Below are positions 45,166 to 56,886 of a stretch of DNA of 64,000 bases, one piece after another; within the stretch, counting starts at the first letter, position 1; the number at the start of each line of letters is the position of its first letter. The notes below the pieces were generated by a model. That model ran no database searches and had not been told where the DNA came from. It was given only the letters and a program-made list of their open reading frames with translations. The translations under genes were made by a program, and so were the position numbers. This DNA comes from Roseibium sp. MMSF_3544 (GTDB lineage: Bacteria > Pseudomonadota > Alphaproteobacteria > Rhizobiales > Stappiaceae). The stretch lies in the NCBI RefSeq assembly GCF_030732845.1, contig NZ_JASHKA010000001.1, positions 434,001 through 498,000 of the forward strand. The letters run 5' to 3'.

Positions 45166-46380
45166 GTGACTTCAAATAGCCGCCCACTTATTGAAATTTC
45201 CAGCTGGCTCACGGAATGTGCTTTGCTCGAGCGGCCTATCGCCGAAACTCTTGTTGGGCTGGTCGAGAAATTGCAGGACGACGGGATCTCTATTCATAGA
45301 ATCAATTGTTCCACGTTTCAGCGACATCAGATCATGGGCGCCGTCGATACCACCTGGGACGCGGATTCAGGTACGGTCAAGACCGCGTTCGTCTCCAAGT
45401 ACGCGCTCACGCTTTCTGAAAATGTTAAAACGCCTGTCGGTTCGTTGGCTCGAGGGACGTCGGACTTTGAGCGCTACCATTTGGGTGACCCAGAATCGAG
45501 AGCGCGCTTTTCCGTTCTGACCGACCTCCACGCTAAGGGTTACACAGAGTACTTCCTTCTGAAACAAACCTACGGCAGAAACTTTGAGTGGCTGAATTTT
45601 GCTCCCGATGCGGAGGGCGTCTACGCGTCATTTGCGACCAAACAGACGCAAGGGTTTTCCGAGGCGCAAATTGAAAGCATCAGGGCAATCTGGCAGCCGT
45701 TTGCTCTGTTTCTGAAAGCGACAACGGAGCGCATACTTTCTGAAAAACTGCTGGAGGCTTATGTCGGCAACCTGCCTGCGCAGAACATTCTGTCGGGAAT
45801 GGTTGAACACGGTGATGGCGAGAGTATCTCGTGTGCGCTCTGGTACAGTGACCTAAGGGGGTCAACACGATTGTCTGCCACATTGCCTTCGGGCAAATAT
45901 CTGGAGTTGCTGAACCATTATTTTGAGTGCACTGCCGGTGCAGTCTCTGCACATGGTGGCGAAGTGTTGAAACTCATCGGCGACGGTGTCATGGCGATCT
46001 TTCCATTCCAAGGTGGCAACGAGGCGGCGGTATGTGCCTCAGCGCTGGCGGCTGCCGAGGATGCGTTGAGACGTGCGGGTGAAATCCAGGAGCGGGAAAC
46101 CGATTCCGCAACGGAGCTCTATTTCGGGATCGGGTTGCACGTCGGTGAGGTTATTCTTGGAAATGTCGGGACAGCGAACCGCCTCGATATGACCGTGACC
46201 GGACATTCGGCAAATCAAGTGACACGTATTGAGGCCCTGACCAAACCATTGGGCCTGTCCGTGCTGGCTTCTCCGACATTCTTCCAGACACAGAGCGAAG
46301 GGCTCACATCCGTTGGCCGGTATCCGGTCCCCGATTTCGGTGGGATGACAGAGATTTATTCGCTCGTGGAAAGGGCGTGA
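45166..46380 (+). CDS. Adenylate cyclase, class III, with N-terminal sensory domain
   Basis: A 404-residue cyclase. Residues about 1-215 form a soluble, unassigned region. The class III catalytic domain spans about 220-395: the metal Asp lies in WYSDLRGSTRLSA, the second in GDGVMAIFPF, the Lys in VLKLIGDG and Asp in RLDMTVTG favour ATP, and Asn/Arg of ANQVTRI are the transition-state residues. The GTG at 45166 is chosen because AGGGAG precedes it by seven bases. A paralogue with the same layout lies at 59092; the CNBD channel at 31422 is a possible target. Confidence 0.88.
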   Translation: MTSNSRPLIEISSWLTECALLERPIAETLVGLVEKLQDDGISIHRINCSTFQRHQIMGAVDTTWDADSGTVKTAFVSKYALTLSENVKTPVGSLARGTSDFERYHLGDPESRARFSVLTDLHAKGYTEYFLLKQTYGRNFEWLNFAPDAEGVYASFATKQTQGFSEAQIESIRAIWQPFALFLKATTERILSEKLLEAYVGNLPAQNILSGMVEHGDGESISCALWYSDLRGSTRLSATLPSGKYLELLNHYFECTAGAVSAHGGEVLKLIGDGVMAIFPFQGGNEAAVCASALAAAEDALRRAGEIQERETDSATELYFGIGLHVGEVILGNVGTANRLDMTVTGHSANQVTRIEALTKPLGLSVLASPTFFQTQSEGLTSVGRYPVPDFGGMTEIYSLVERA

Positions 46381-46530
46381 CATGCCATAGTTTTAGGATT
46401 GCCAAGCGTCCTTTGCGGCTGCCGTTGGACGCAGCTAGTCAAATCTCACATTAAAGCCGCCGATAAGACCCAGGCCGTTCAATATTGCCGCCCAACAGCC
46501 GGGCTGACGTTCGCTGATCTGACAACCGGG

Positions 46531-47190
46531 TCAATTTCGGCTCTTTCCCTCAGTTTGTTCTGCAAATCGCGCGCCCTTGAAAACCCGGACCGCATTTCCG
46601 CGTTCCAGCTGCCTGTGCAGCTGGTTCTGGTCCGACCTGTCCCGTGCAAGCTCTTCCTCTCGTTTCAAAAGGAAACGCGCTTTCAGCCGCGCTATCGCAA
46701 CCTGCCGGTTCCGGTGCTGGGACCTTTCGTCGGTGGAAACGGCAGAAAGGCCGCTCGCAAGGTGGGTGATCCTGACGCCGCTGTCTGTTGTGTTCTGGTG
46801 CTGCCCGCCCGGACCGCCGGAGCGGAAGGTCTCGATCCTGACGGCGCCTGCCGAAAGGTCGAGCTCTGGAATGTCCTTCGCATTCACCTCAAAGACGCCG
46901 ACAAACCAGTTTTGCCGCTTGTGATGCGGCCGGAACGGGCTCTTGCAGATCCATTGCACCGTCCCGGTCCAGCGTTTGGCGAATTTGTCTGCAGCGGCGC
47001 CGGAAAAGCTGACCAGCGCCGACGCCGGGTCTTCGCTGCCGGTGCCGATTGGCACCTCAATGTGGCAGACCAGTTCCGCGGTTTGCGCTTCCTTTTGCAT
47101 TTTTTGCAGGACGAGTGCGACGGCTCGGCGGCATTCCTGAGGACCGTTTCCACTGGTCACCAGAAGATGATGTGGATCGAACGAACTCAT
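46531..47190 (-). CDS. prfH: Peptide chain release factor H-like protein
   Basis: A 219-residue release factor homologue that keeps the peptidyl-tRNA hydrolysis domain, with SGGPGGQHQNTTDSGVRITH (GGQ motif, about residues 125-144), but lacks the stop-codon-reading domain of RF1/RF2. The N-terminal ~100 residues (LLVTSGNGPQECRRAVALVL) are PrfH-specific. It overlaps rtcB by four bases (ATGA). RtcB-PrfH pairs are known to rescue ribosomes with 16S rRNA cleaved near the decoding centre: PrfH frees the stalled peptide and RtcB reseals the RNA. The tail is basic. Confidence 0.92.
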   Translation of the reverse strand: MSSFDPHHLLVTSGNGPQECRRAVALVLQKMQKEAQTAELVCHIEVPIGTGSEDPASALVSFSGAAADKFAKRWTGTVQWICKSPFRPHHKRQNWFVGVFEVNAKDIPELDLSAGAVRIETFRSGGPGGQHQNTTDSGVRITHLASGLSAVSTDERSQHRNRQVAIARLKARFLLKREEELARDRSDQNQLHRQLERGNAVRVFKGARFAEQTEGKSRN

Positions 47191-48383
47191 CGCTTCGCCC
47201 TCCGTTCTTTCAAACGGCGGCGCTTGTCCTCGCGCTCTGATGCGCGTTCCTGCGGGATCGCCTTCTTGAACGTGAGCAGGGGTTTCAGCGCAGCGACTGT
47301 TTGGGCGAGGCTGTTTGCCGTGAGGTCTCCAACGACCTGCTTTGGATCCTTGTAGGCCGCTGGTGCCTCTTCGATAAGAAGCTGACGATCTTCGCAGACG
47401 ACCTGTCCGCCGAAAGAAGTGCGGGCCAGGGTCTGCCGGTCGGAGCGTGTCGCACCGGCACGCCCTGTCATGGATCGTCGGTCATACTTGCGGCCGGAGC
47501 CGTGCGCGATTGAGGCGAGCGCCTCCGGCTTGTCGCCCGCCGGAGCAAGCAGGAAGCTCAAGGCGTCCCGGGACCCGGCGAGCGGAACCAAAGGCAGGTC
47601 TGCTTTTGCCGCTCCCTTGCGGTGCAGGAGCGCGCCACCGTGGTCCTCAATGAGATTGTGAGGAACGTCGGCGACCAGGCTGAGCTCGCACCGCAGAGCG
47701 TTTGCAGCGCGTTCGGCAATGATCATGCGATTGAGACTGGCCCATTGAACGGCCCTCTCGTGCGCTTCGAGGTACGCTCTGCCGGCCATGCTCTCCGCGT
47801 CCAACCCGGTAAACTGCTCCTGGACCGTTCCGAAAACGGACATGCCCAGAGAGCGAGAGCCGGAATGAACCAAAAGTAGCAGGCTGCCTTTTGAAAGGCC
47901 TGCGTTTTCCAGCAAAGTCTCGTCGCCCACGCTTTCGACTGCCTGCACTTCGCAAAAATGGTTGCCACCTCCAATGGTGCCAAGCGCTTGCGGGTGCAGA
48001 TCGGATGGCAGGCCTGCCGACGTCAATCGTCCGGCGGAATTGCCCATCCAGGCCCCTTCAAGAGTGCGGATCTTTTGAGCGGCCTTGTCCAGCCGGAGTT
48101 TGCGGGCCGGCAAGTCGAGCGCAAAAAGGCTCATACCGCAGCCAATGTCGTTGCCGATCAGTTGCGGATAGATGCGGTCGGCCAGCATCGCGCTCCCCAC
48201 CGGGCCGTATTTGCCTGGATGAAGATCAGGGAAAGCTGCAATGCGGGACATTCCCGGCATTTCGGCGGCCTGGTCGAGCTGATCTTCGGCAGACCCTTCG
48301 ATCCAGGACGTTGCTGAATAAAAGCGATGGATAGGAGCCGCGCTTGTCAGATGCGCGTCACCCTCCTTTTGGAAAGTGCCCAT
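47187..48383 (-). CDS. rtcB: RtcB family RNA ligase
   Basis: A 398-residue 3'-phosphate RNA ligase. Manganese and GTP residues are intact: NDIGCGMSLF (catalytic-site Cys), GGGNHFCEV, HSGSRSLG, VADVPHNLIEDHGG and IAHGSGRKYDR with the guanylylated His. The tail is Lys/Arg-rich (KRRRLKERRAKR). AAAAGG precedes the ATG. It lies first in a two-gene unit with prfH, which assigns it to the RNA-repair arm of the ribosome-rescue module. It is the short form of the family. Confidence 0.95.
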   Translation of the reverse strand: MGTFQKEGDAHLTSAAPIHRFYSATSWIEGSAEDQLDQAAEMPGMSRIAAFPDLHPGKYGPVGSAMLADRIYPQLIGNDIGCGMSLFALDLPARKLRLDKAAQKIRTLEGAWMGNSAGRLTSAGLPSDLHPQALGTIGGGNHFCEVQAVESVGDETLLENAGLSKGSLLLLVHSGSRSLGMSVFGTVQEQFTGLDAESMAGRAYLEAHERAVQWASLNRMIIAERAANALRCELSLVADVPHNLIEDHGGALLHRKGAAKADLPLVPLAGSRDALSFLLAPAGDKPEALASIAHGSGRKYDRRSMTGRAGATRSDRQTLARTSFGGQVVCEDRQLLIEEAPAAYKDPKQVVGDLTANSLAQTVAALKPLLTFKKAIPQERASEREDKRRRLKERRAKR

Positions 48384-48752
48384 GTTGGGAACCTTTTGAA
48401 AACGAGTATTGGCTCAGGAGCAAGATATCTTCTCCCAATCTGCCTCCGACGCACCGCAATCTCGGTTTAGCGAAGGTTTGCCGCCCGTCTGGGCGCGCGT
48501 AACATGGTCGTCATGTCCGGTGTCCCGTTTTCAAATTCATCGTGCCGCTCTGCGCGGTCCCGGCTAAATAAGTTCTGTGGCCGCACTCTGCAAGCAGCAA
48601 GTTGCTTTGCCTCGATATGAAGCGATCAGTGTTGCTGCCGCGCAACGAGCGGCGTGACGGTCGGACTGGCGAGCCAGAAAACGAAGTCAGGCACACCCGA
48701 AGGTGTGCCTGATGCTTTCCCCCACCCAGCGACAGAGGTCGCAGGGCTATCG
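48384..48752. other. 369-base gap upstream of rtcB
   Basis: Contains the rtcB promoter region on the reverse strand and the terminator of the YHS gene at 48687-48712. No sigma-54 site, tRNA or coding region was found. A regulator gene (RtcR) is not present nearby. Confidence 0.45.
48687..48712 (-). terminator. Terminator of the YHS-domain gene
   Basis: TCAGGCACACC and GGTGTGCCTGA form a perfect 11-bp stem closed by CGAA. On the reverse strand it is followed by CTTCGTTTTC. Confidence 0.85.
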
Positions 48753-49238
48753 TCAAAGATCCTTCGCGGCTGACGAACGGATGGTCTTCCAGTTCTCTTC
48801 GGCCTTTGCGATGGTACCGGCCTCATCTTTCTGGAACTCGCGAAAGATTTGCTCGTTCAGGAAGAGATAGAGCTTGTCGTCGACGATGGCGGCATACTGC
48901 GGATCACCATCGAATTTCTTGCCGACCGATACTCCGAAGGTGCAGAAGCCGCCGTTCTGGGGCAAGTACGCCGCCGGATTTGCTTCAAATGTCTCCATGG
49001 TTTCCTTGGAAGAGAAATAATAGGCAACGCCATCGTGAACGGCGGTGTGCCGCGCCGCGCCATCGATCCGATTGCCGAGATTGACAAAGGCGACCGGATC
49101 AACGCCATGCATGCCAAGCGGGGCACCTGCGGCGGTCAACCCGTTGGAGGTGTTGTATTCGTCGGCTGCAAAGGTCGGGCCCGACAGGCTCGCGATGCTC
49201 AGCAACGTTGCGGCGATGAGTGTCTTTGAGAAGGGCAT
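48753..49238 (-). CDS. Exported YHS domain protein
   Basis: A 161-residue protein with a Sec signal (MPFSKTLIAATLLSIASLSG, PTFAADE cleavage). The mature part is a YHS domain (about 50-110): GVDPVAFVNLG, VAYYFSSKETMETFEANPAA and YLPQNGGFCTFGV with one Cys. YHS domains are often found with copper or other metal handling, so a periplasmic metal role is possible. AGGAGAA precedes the ATG; an upstream extension without conservation was rejected. Same strand as the SPW membrane gene, but 222 bases away. Confidence 0.9.
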   Translation of the reverse strand: MPFSKTLIAATLLSIASLSGPTFAADEYNTSNGLTAAGAPLGMHGVDPVAFVNLGNRIDGAARHTAVHDGVAYYFSSKETMETFEANPAAYLPQNGGFCTFGVSVGKKFDGDPQYAAIVDDKLYLFLNEQIFREFQKDEAGTIAKAEENWKTIRSSAAKDL

Positions 49239-49459
49239 ATTGAATTCTCCTGATCTGGATCTGCAAGATATTTGGCTGGTCTGTTCACCAGCCGTCTGCA
49301 CTTTGCGTTCGTCGTGACGATTGATCCATGCGCGATAGATCGCCAGAATTTGCAGATCGTCCGGCTCCGGGCGGAAACGAAAAACACCGGCATAAAGCCG
49401 GTGCTTTTCAGGTCTGGATCTCGGGAAGGCTGGCTGGAGACCGGAGGCACCCCTAGCCG

Positions 49460-49831
49460 TCACGCCGCCAGCGGTTCGGTCTCCTCCGGCTTGTGCAGGG
49501 CGACGACAGTTAGAACCGCAAGAGCGTTGACGATGTAGTAGGCGAAATCGATGCCGTTGAAGCCCAGCAGGAACGGGGCTGCCAGGAAGACGACGCCGAC
49601 CGCAAAGTCGACGATCAGATGAAACGAGTAGGGCAGGACCCGGAACAGCCCGGTTTCGTGGTCGGTCAGGACAGTCAGGATCAATGCGGCAATGCCGGTT
49701 ACCACCGACAGCCAGAAAGCCAGAGGATTTGATTGGCCGAGACCGAGCAGCATCGGCAAGGCGATCAGGCCGATGGCGACCGGATAGTCGAGATAAGCGT
49801 GGATGGTTTTTGTAACAAAGCGGATGTTCAT
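49460..49831 (-). CDS. SPW repeat-like membrane protein
   Basis: A 123-residue integral membrane protein with four hydrophobic segments (YPVAIGLIALPMLLGLG, LAFWLSVVTGIAALILTVL, YSFHLIVDFAVGVVFLAAPF, YIVNALAVLTVVAL). It looks like the SPW-repeat family. The ATG at 49831 follows AGGAG; an in-frame ATG at 49849 is possible. Divergent from the AraC regulator gene. Function unknown. Confidence 0.75.
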   Translation of the reverse strand: MNIRFVTKTIHAYLDYPVAIGLIALPMLLGLGQSNPLAFWLSVVTGIAALILTVLTDHETGLFRVLPYSFHLIVDFAVGVVFLAAPFLLGFNGIDFAYYIVNALAVLTVVALHKPEETEPLAA

Positions 49832-50011
49832 GTCGTGCTCCTCAATCAAGGTTGGTTGGAGGCAGCTGCCTCTCGTGGCTTAAGGTGATCCGCGACGTCG
49901 GATTGATCCATGCACGAAAGTCCTCGAAAATTGATCAATCGTCCGAGAGCCTTGCGACGCTCGTCCAAATTCCGCAAAACAAGGGCGAAACAAGCCCGAT
50001 GAGGGAAGAGC

Positions 50012-50977
50012 ATGAAAAACGATGCCCTGAGCCAGATCCTCGACGCGCTGAAGTTGCGGGGTTCGATCTACTTTCACACCAACTTCTCACCGCCCTGGGC
50101 GGTCGCAGTTCCGGCATTCGGGAATGTTGCGCGGTTCCACATGGCAATGCGCGGCGCCTGCTGGCTGAAGGTCGAAGGGCACGCCGCACCCATTTATCTT
50201 GCCACTGGCGACCTGGTGGTCATTCCGCATGGAGCTGCTCACGTTCTTTGCGATGAACTTGGCCGGGAGGCGACAGCTGTCGATCAGGTGCTGCAGCAGA
50301 CAGGCTACAAAGGCGAAGGCGCGCTTTATTTCGGCGGACCGGAAGAAGAACAGAGTTGCAAGCTGTTTTGCGGGCATTTCGAATTCGAGGACGGGTCCGT
50401 CCATCCGATCCTCGATGCGTTGCCCGAGGTCATTCACGTTCCCAACACGGAAACGCTCAACGCATTCTGGCTGGAAACGGTGATGCGTTTCGTCGCCAGT
50501 GAAGTGCGCGCAACCTTGCCCGGCTCAGATGCCATCGTGCACCGGCTGACCGAAATCATCTTCATTCAGGTGGTGCGCACATTCGTTGATCAGAAAGGCG
50601 ACAGGGCAGGGTGCCTCGCCGCCGTTCTCAATCCGAAGCTGGGGCGCTCGATGTCCCAGATCCACCAGGCGCCGGAACTGCCCTGGACCGTGGAGACTCT
50701 GGCCCGGGAAGCTGGGATGTCACGCACGGTGTTCGCGGAACGCTTCACAGATCTCGTCGGCATGACGCCGCTCGCCTACGTTACGCATTGGCGCATGGAG
50801 AAGGCCCGCCGCGACATCCGCGAAACCGACCTCCCGCTGATCGATATCGCTGAGACCATCGGCTACGCCTCCGAAGCCGCCTTCAACCGTGCTTTCAAGC
50901 GGCAGTTCAACCAGACACCCGGTCAGATGCGGCGCAGGGCTCTATCTCATACTGGTGACGCGACAAATGAACTTTGA
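50012..50977 (+). CDS. AraC family transcriptional regulator with cupin domain
   Basis: A 321-residue regulator. The N-terminal half is a cupin_6-like sensor (FHMAMRGACWLKVEGHAAPI, ATGDLVVIPHGAAHVL). The C-terminal ~100 residues are a double HTH of the AraC type: WTVETLAREAGMSRTVFAER and IDIAETIGYASEAAFNRAFK. GAAGAG precedes the ATG. Divergent from the SPW/YHS genes, which it may regulate. Confidence 0.92.
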   Translation: MKNDALSQILDALKLRGSIYFHTNFSPPWAVAVPAFGNVARFHMAMRGACWLKVEGHAAPIYLATGDLVVIPHGAAHVLCDELGREATAVDQVLQQTGYKGEGALYFGGPEEEQSCKLFCGHFEFEDGSVHPILDALPEVIHVPNTETLNAFWLETVMRFVASEVRATLPGSDAIVHRLTEIIFIQVVRTFVDQKGDRAGCLAAVLNPKLGRSMSQIHQAPELPWTVETLAREAGMSRTVFAERFTDLVGMTPLAYVTHWRMEKARRDIRETDLPLIDIAETIGYASEAAFNRAFKRQFNQTPGQMRRRALSHTGDATNEL

Positions 50978-51226
50978 TTTGAAGGCGCTATCCATTTTGT
51001 GAATTGAGTAAATTGCCGATAATTTTTCATAGTGTGACTTCCGCCACAGACCGTCTTTCCCGGTTGCCTATTTTGGAATTGTCCTTGTCAGGAACGGACA
51101 CGCGGCTGTTGACGCAAAAAGGCCGCTCGATTGAAAACTATGTTGGCTTTGTTTTGCCGCGGCCAATCCGGCCGGTTCTGCTGAGCGATGGCTCGTTCAG
51201 TCCAAAAATTTGCAGGAATGAAATAT

Positions 51227-52480
51227 ATGCCTTTGAGAATTGGGAATTTTAACGTCGCTCGCACTGTTATGGCCGGTTTGTTTTGCCTGGGCGCGATGAA
51301 CGTCACTGCTACCGCGCAAGAAATGAATGCCCTGGCGCTTTCAAACGGTGCCGTCTTGAAATCCTATACATCGGAGTACGGTGGACGAGGCAGTTCCGAA
51401 TGGATTGCTCTTGCACTCATTGACGGAAATCCGGCTGTCGGATGGTCGAGTGAGCAGTTCAAGAGTGCGCCAAACGAATTTCTTTTCGAGTTGGAAAGGG
51501 ACTTTTCACTGAAGTCGTTTTCTTTCGACAACACGCGCACCGACGAGCCGACCCATCCTGGGATTTCCGCCAAATCGATCGAAATCTATGTGTCGGCTGA
51601 CAGTGAAAAAGGCCCGTACAAGAAAATTGTTTCCGGAGAAATTGCAGCTGGGAGCGTTTCCGAGGTCGCTTTGCCTGAGCCGGTCGCGGCTCGTTGGGTG
51701 AAACTGGTCATTGCGGGCAATGGCGGTCATCAGGAATATACGGAATTGATGGAGTTTTCCGCAATTGGAGTGCCGCTGGAAGAGCGTGCTCCCAGTCAGA
51801 ATTTTACAGGTGTTTACGACACGAATTGGGGCCGCTTCTTTCTCAAGCACCAGGATGGCGAACTTGACGGGTGTTACGATCACGATTCAGGAACGTTCAG
51901 CGGAAAGCAGGTCGACGGTCTGATGAACATCGAGTGGAGAGAAACCGGAGACCAAACCGGAAGCGCCGCACTTGCCATTACTGACGACGGAACCAGTTTC
52001 AGCGGACTTTGGTATGAAAATGCGCAGCTGCAGGGCACCTGGGCTGGCGTCCTGTCGGCTGACCAGTTGTCGAAACCGGCCTGCGCCGTTTCACTGGTTG
52101 AAAAGAAAAAAACACAAGTAGCTGCGGCTCTGGACACTTATGGTGTCGCGAAGCTTTACGGCATTTATTTTGATTTCGATTCCGATGCCATCAAGCCAGC
52201 CTCGGCCAAAACCCTTGCGGACGTGAAAGCGTGGCTTGCGGCAAATCCCGGAAAAACAGTTGTGTTTGAAGGCCATACGGATGCCAAGGGAAGTGACGAC
52301 TACAATCAGACGCTTTCCGCCAAGCGTGCCGCCGCCGTTGTTCTTTGGCTAAGTGCAAACGGTATCGATCTGGGCCGACTTTCACACACGGGGCAGGGCG
52401 AGGCATTTCCGGTTGCCGACAACAGTACCGAGAACGGTAGAAGCCTGAACCGGCGGGTCGAAATGAAGGTTCTGAACTAG
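51227..52480 (+). CDS. OmpA family protein with discoidin-like domain
   Basis: A 417-residue outer-membrane-associated protein. A signal peptide (MPLRIGNFNVARTVMAGLFC, ends ATAQE) is followed by a discoidin/F5-8C-like carbohydrate-binding domain (about 35-175; IEIYVSADSEKGPYKK, ARWVKLVIAGNGG). A middle beta-domain (about 180-285; NWGRFFLKHQDGELDGCYDH) is unassigned. The C-terminal OmpA peptidoglycan-binding domain (about 305-417) has IYFDFDSDAIKP, VVFEGHTDAKGSDDYNQTLS and GRSLNRRVEMKV. The ATG at 51227 is chosen by its spacing from AGGA; 51218 is alternative. Confidence 0.88.
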   Translation: MPLRIGNFNVARTVMAGLFCLGAMNVTATAQEMNALALSNGAVLKSYTSEYGGRGSSEWIALALIDGNPAVGWSSEQFKSAPNEFLFELERDFSLKSFSFDNTRTDEPTHPGISAKSIEIYVSADSEKGPYKKIVSGEIAAGSVSEVALPEPVAARWVKLVIAGNGGHQEYTELMEFSAIGVPLEERAPSQNFTGVYDTNWGRFFLKHQDGELDGCYDHDSGTFSGKQVDGLMNIEWRETGDQTGSAALAITDDGTSFSGLWYENAQLQGTWAGVLSADQLSKPACAVSLVEKKKTQVAAALDTYGVAKLYGIYFDFDSDAIKPASAKTLADVKAWLAANPGKTVVFEGHTDAKGSDDYNQTLSAKRAAAVVLWLSANGIDLGRLSHTGQGEAFPVADNSTENGRSLNRRVEMKVLN

Positions 52481-52745
52481 GTGTGGAGCCCATAAAGGTT
52501 TTTCACCCGCAATGAAGATCAGAGACGAGTTGGTGACCAACGCGATCAGTTTCAGGATCTTTGGAATGAGCAATCCGTACAGTGATTGGCAAGAGACCAG
52601 GATTTCAAGCGCCGGTTTAAGCAGTCTCCGGCCAGATGCGGCGTAAGGGGCAAGGGTGACGTTGGAAAAGGCAAAGACCTTCTGTTGATGGGCTTCGATT
52701 AGAAGGCCGGTTAGTGATCAGAGGCAGCGATTTCTGAAGTTAGCA

Positions 52746-52910
52746 GCCCATCCTTCGAGACGCCGCTTGCGCGGCTCCTCAGGATGAGGTGTGAAGGTGT
52801 GGCGCCGTTCGTTTGCAGACTCAGCCAAATGCCGAAATTCGGAGCAAACAGTCGCCAATCGTTCGACCGCATCCTGAGGAGGAACGCTAGATCCGTCTCG
52901 AAGGATGGGC
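52746..52910. repeat. Inverted pair of CATCCTTCGAGACG repeats
   Basis: Copy 1 (52746-52790) reads GCCCATCCTTCGAGACG, a GC-rich centre, then CCTCAGGATGAGG. Copy 2 (52870-52910) is the same element inverted with a different centre. Such short palindromic sequences are widespread in alphaproteobacterial intergenic DNA. Confidence 0.7.
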
Positions 52911-52984
52911 CGCGTGTTCTAAGTGCCCAGTGCGGCCTCTTTCGTCCGACATTCACTAGCCCGTTGTGAGGCACGGTGTATTGG

Positions 52985-53005
52985 ATCCCGGATCAAGTCC
53001 GGGAT
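52985..53005. repeat. ATCCCGGA palindrome
   Basis: ATCCCGGA and TCCGGGAT flank TCAAG. The same palindrome, in variants, recurs at 57208-57232, 57752-57772, 58606-58626 and 58970-58996. Confidence 0.7.
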
Positions 53006-53163
53006 GACACAAGCGGTAACCGCCAGCAGTGTGCAGGTTGCGTGAACTTCATCTTCAAAAAAACAGGGAGCGGAAAGCTCTGCGCCTTAGAGCTGTCAAT
53101 CGTTTTCAGTCGCTTGCCCAGTAATGCGTTCAGCTCTTGCCTTGTTCGCGATAAGGATGCGCT

Positions 53164-53859
53164 CTAATGAGACCGGGTTCCGCCTTTTCCATGGATCAGG
53201 ATGTCGAGAAGAAAAGGAACGTTGACCGCACCGAGTATCGTCGGCGTTACCAGCGTTTCTTCTTCAACGAATTCAACCACCCCCAGTTCCGAATAAAGTT
53301 CGTAAAGCCGGGCTGAGCCTTCTGTGAACTTGGTTTCCAACGCGTGTTTGGGATCTGAGAAAAAATACCGGAGCGTCATGAGCGTTTCGATGGAGAACGT
53401 GTCGTGATGGTCCCACAGCGGAAAGAATTTCTCTGTAAATGCGCGGATTGGGCCAGCGTCACCGTTTAAGTGCTCCATTTGAGCGGTCTGCGCGCCGCAG
53501 AAATCAGGCAGGTTCTTAATACCGTAGTCCGTAAGAGTATGGGACTTCAGGAACTCCCGAATTTCTTCTGGCACATCTTCGGTGCTTTCCTGCGTGTATC
53601 CTAGAAAGGAAAGGCGCGCGTAAAGTTCGTTTGTGACGGACTCAAGTCCGGTCATGAAGACGGGCAGCTTGTCGTCAGCAAGGAGGTTGATACAACCTCG
53701 AAGGTTAGACCGGTCGCCATTGCTCAACGCGTGAAACATGTAGCAGGTATCCGCCCACCAATGCGGATGTCTTGGCTCATCTGTTCGGGTCTGGACGACG
53801 AACTCTTCTTGAGCGCCGTTGGTTACGGTTTTTGAAAACGTATGCTGCTCAATTGTCAT
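53164..53859 (-). CDS. Hypothetical protein
   Basis: A 231-residue cytoplasmic protein with no recognised domain. Notable segments: HPHWWADTCYMFHALSNGDR and FFSDPKHALETKFTEGSARL; the C-terminus is hydrophobic (GAVNVPFLLDILIHGK). The ATG at 53859 is chosen over an upstream start inside the icd terminator. Base composition is more A+T-rich than neighbours, suggesting recent acquisition. Follows the monomeric IDH gene on the same strand. Confidence 0.7.
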   Translation of the reverse strand: MTIEQHTFSKTVTNGAQEEFVVQTRTDEPRHPHWWADTCYMFHALSNGDRSNLRGCINLLADDKLPVFMTGLESVTNELYARLSFLGYTQESTEDVPEEIREFLKSHTLTDYGIKNLPDFCGAQTAQMEHLNGDAGPIRAFTEKFFPLWDHHDTFSIETLMTLRYFFSDPKHALETKFTEGSARLYELYSELGVVEFVEEETLVTPTILGAVNVPFLLDILIHGKGGTRSH

Positions 53860-53889
53860 TTGCTGTGTTCCCAGTTCGCTCAAGACGCA

Positions 53890-53914
53890 AAAAAGGCGGC
53901 CGAGGCCGCCTTTC
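53890..53914 (-). terminator. Terminator of the monomeric isocitrate dehydrogenase gene
   Basis: AAAGGCGGC and GCCGCCTTT pair around CGAG, followed on the reverse strand by TTTT. It lies between the IDH stop and the hypothetical gene start. Confidence 0.85.
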
Positions 53915-53936
53915 AAGCACAGGTTGTATTCTGAAA

Positions 53937-56877
<2,941 letters not shown>

Positions 56878-56886
56878 GGAGAACAC

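Larger units (their letters stand above)
52481..53163. other. 683-base gap with palindromic repeats
   Basis: No gene was found. Holds an inverted pair of GCCCATCCTTCGAGACG...CCTCAGGATG elements at 52746-52910 and a GGATCCCGG-type palindrome at 52985-53005. The first 260 bases show nothing recognisable. Confidence 0.55.

Noticed and set aside
48384..48686. tRNA or small RNA gene near rtcB
   Set aside because: No cloverleaf with TTC-rich T-arm or CCA end could be formed.
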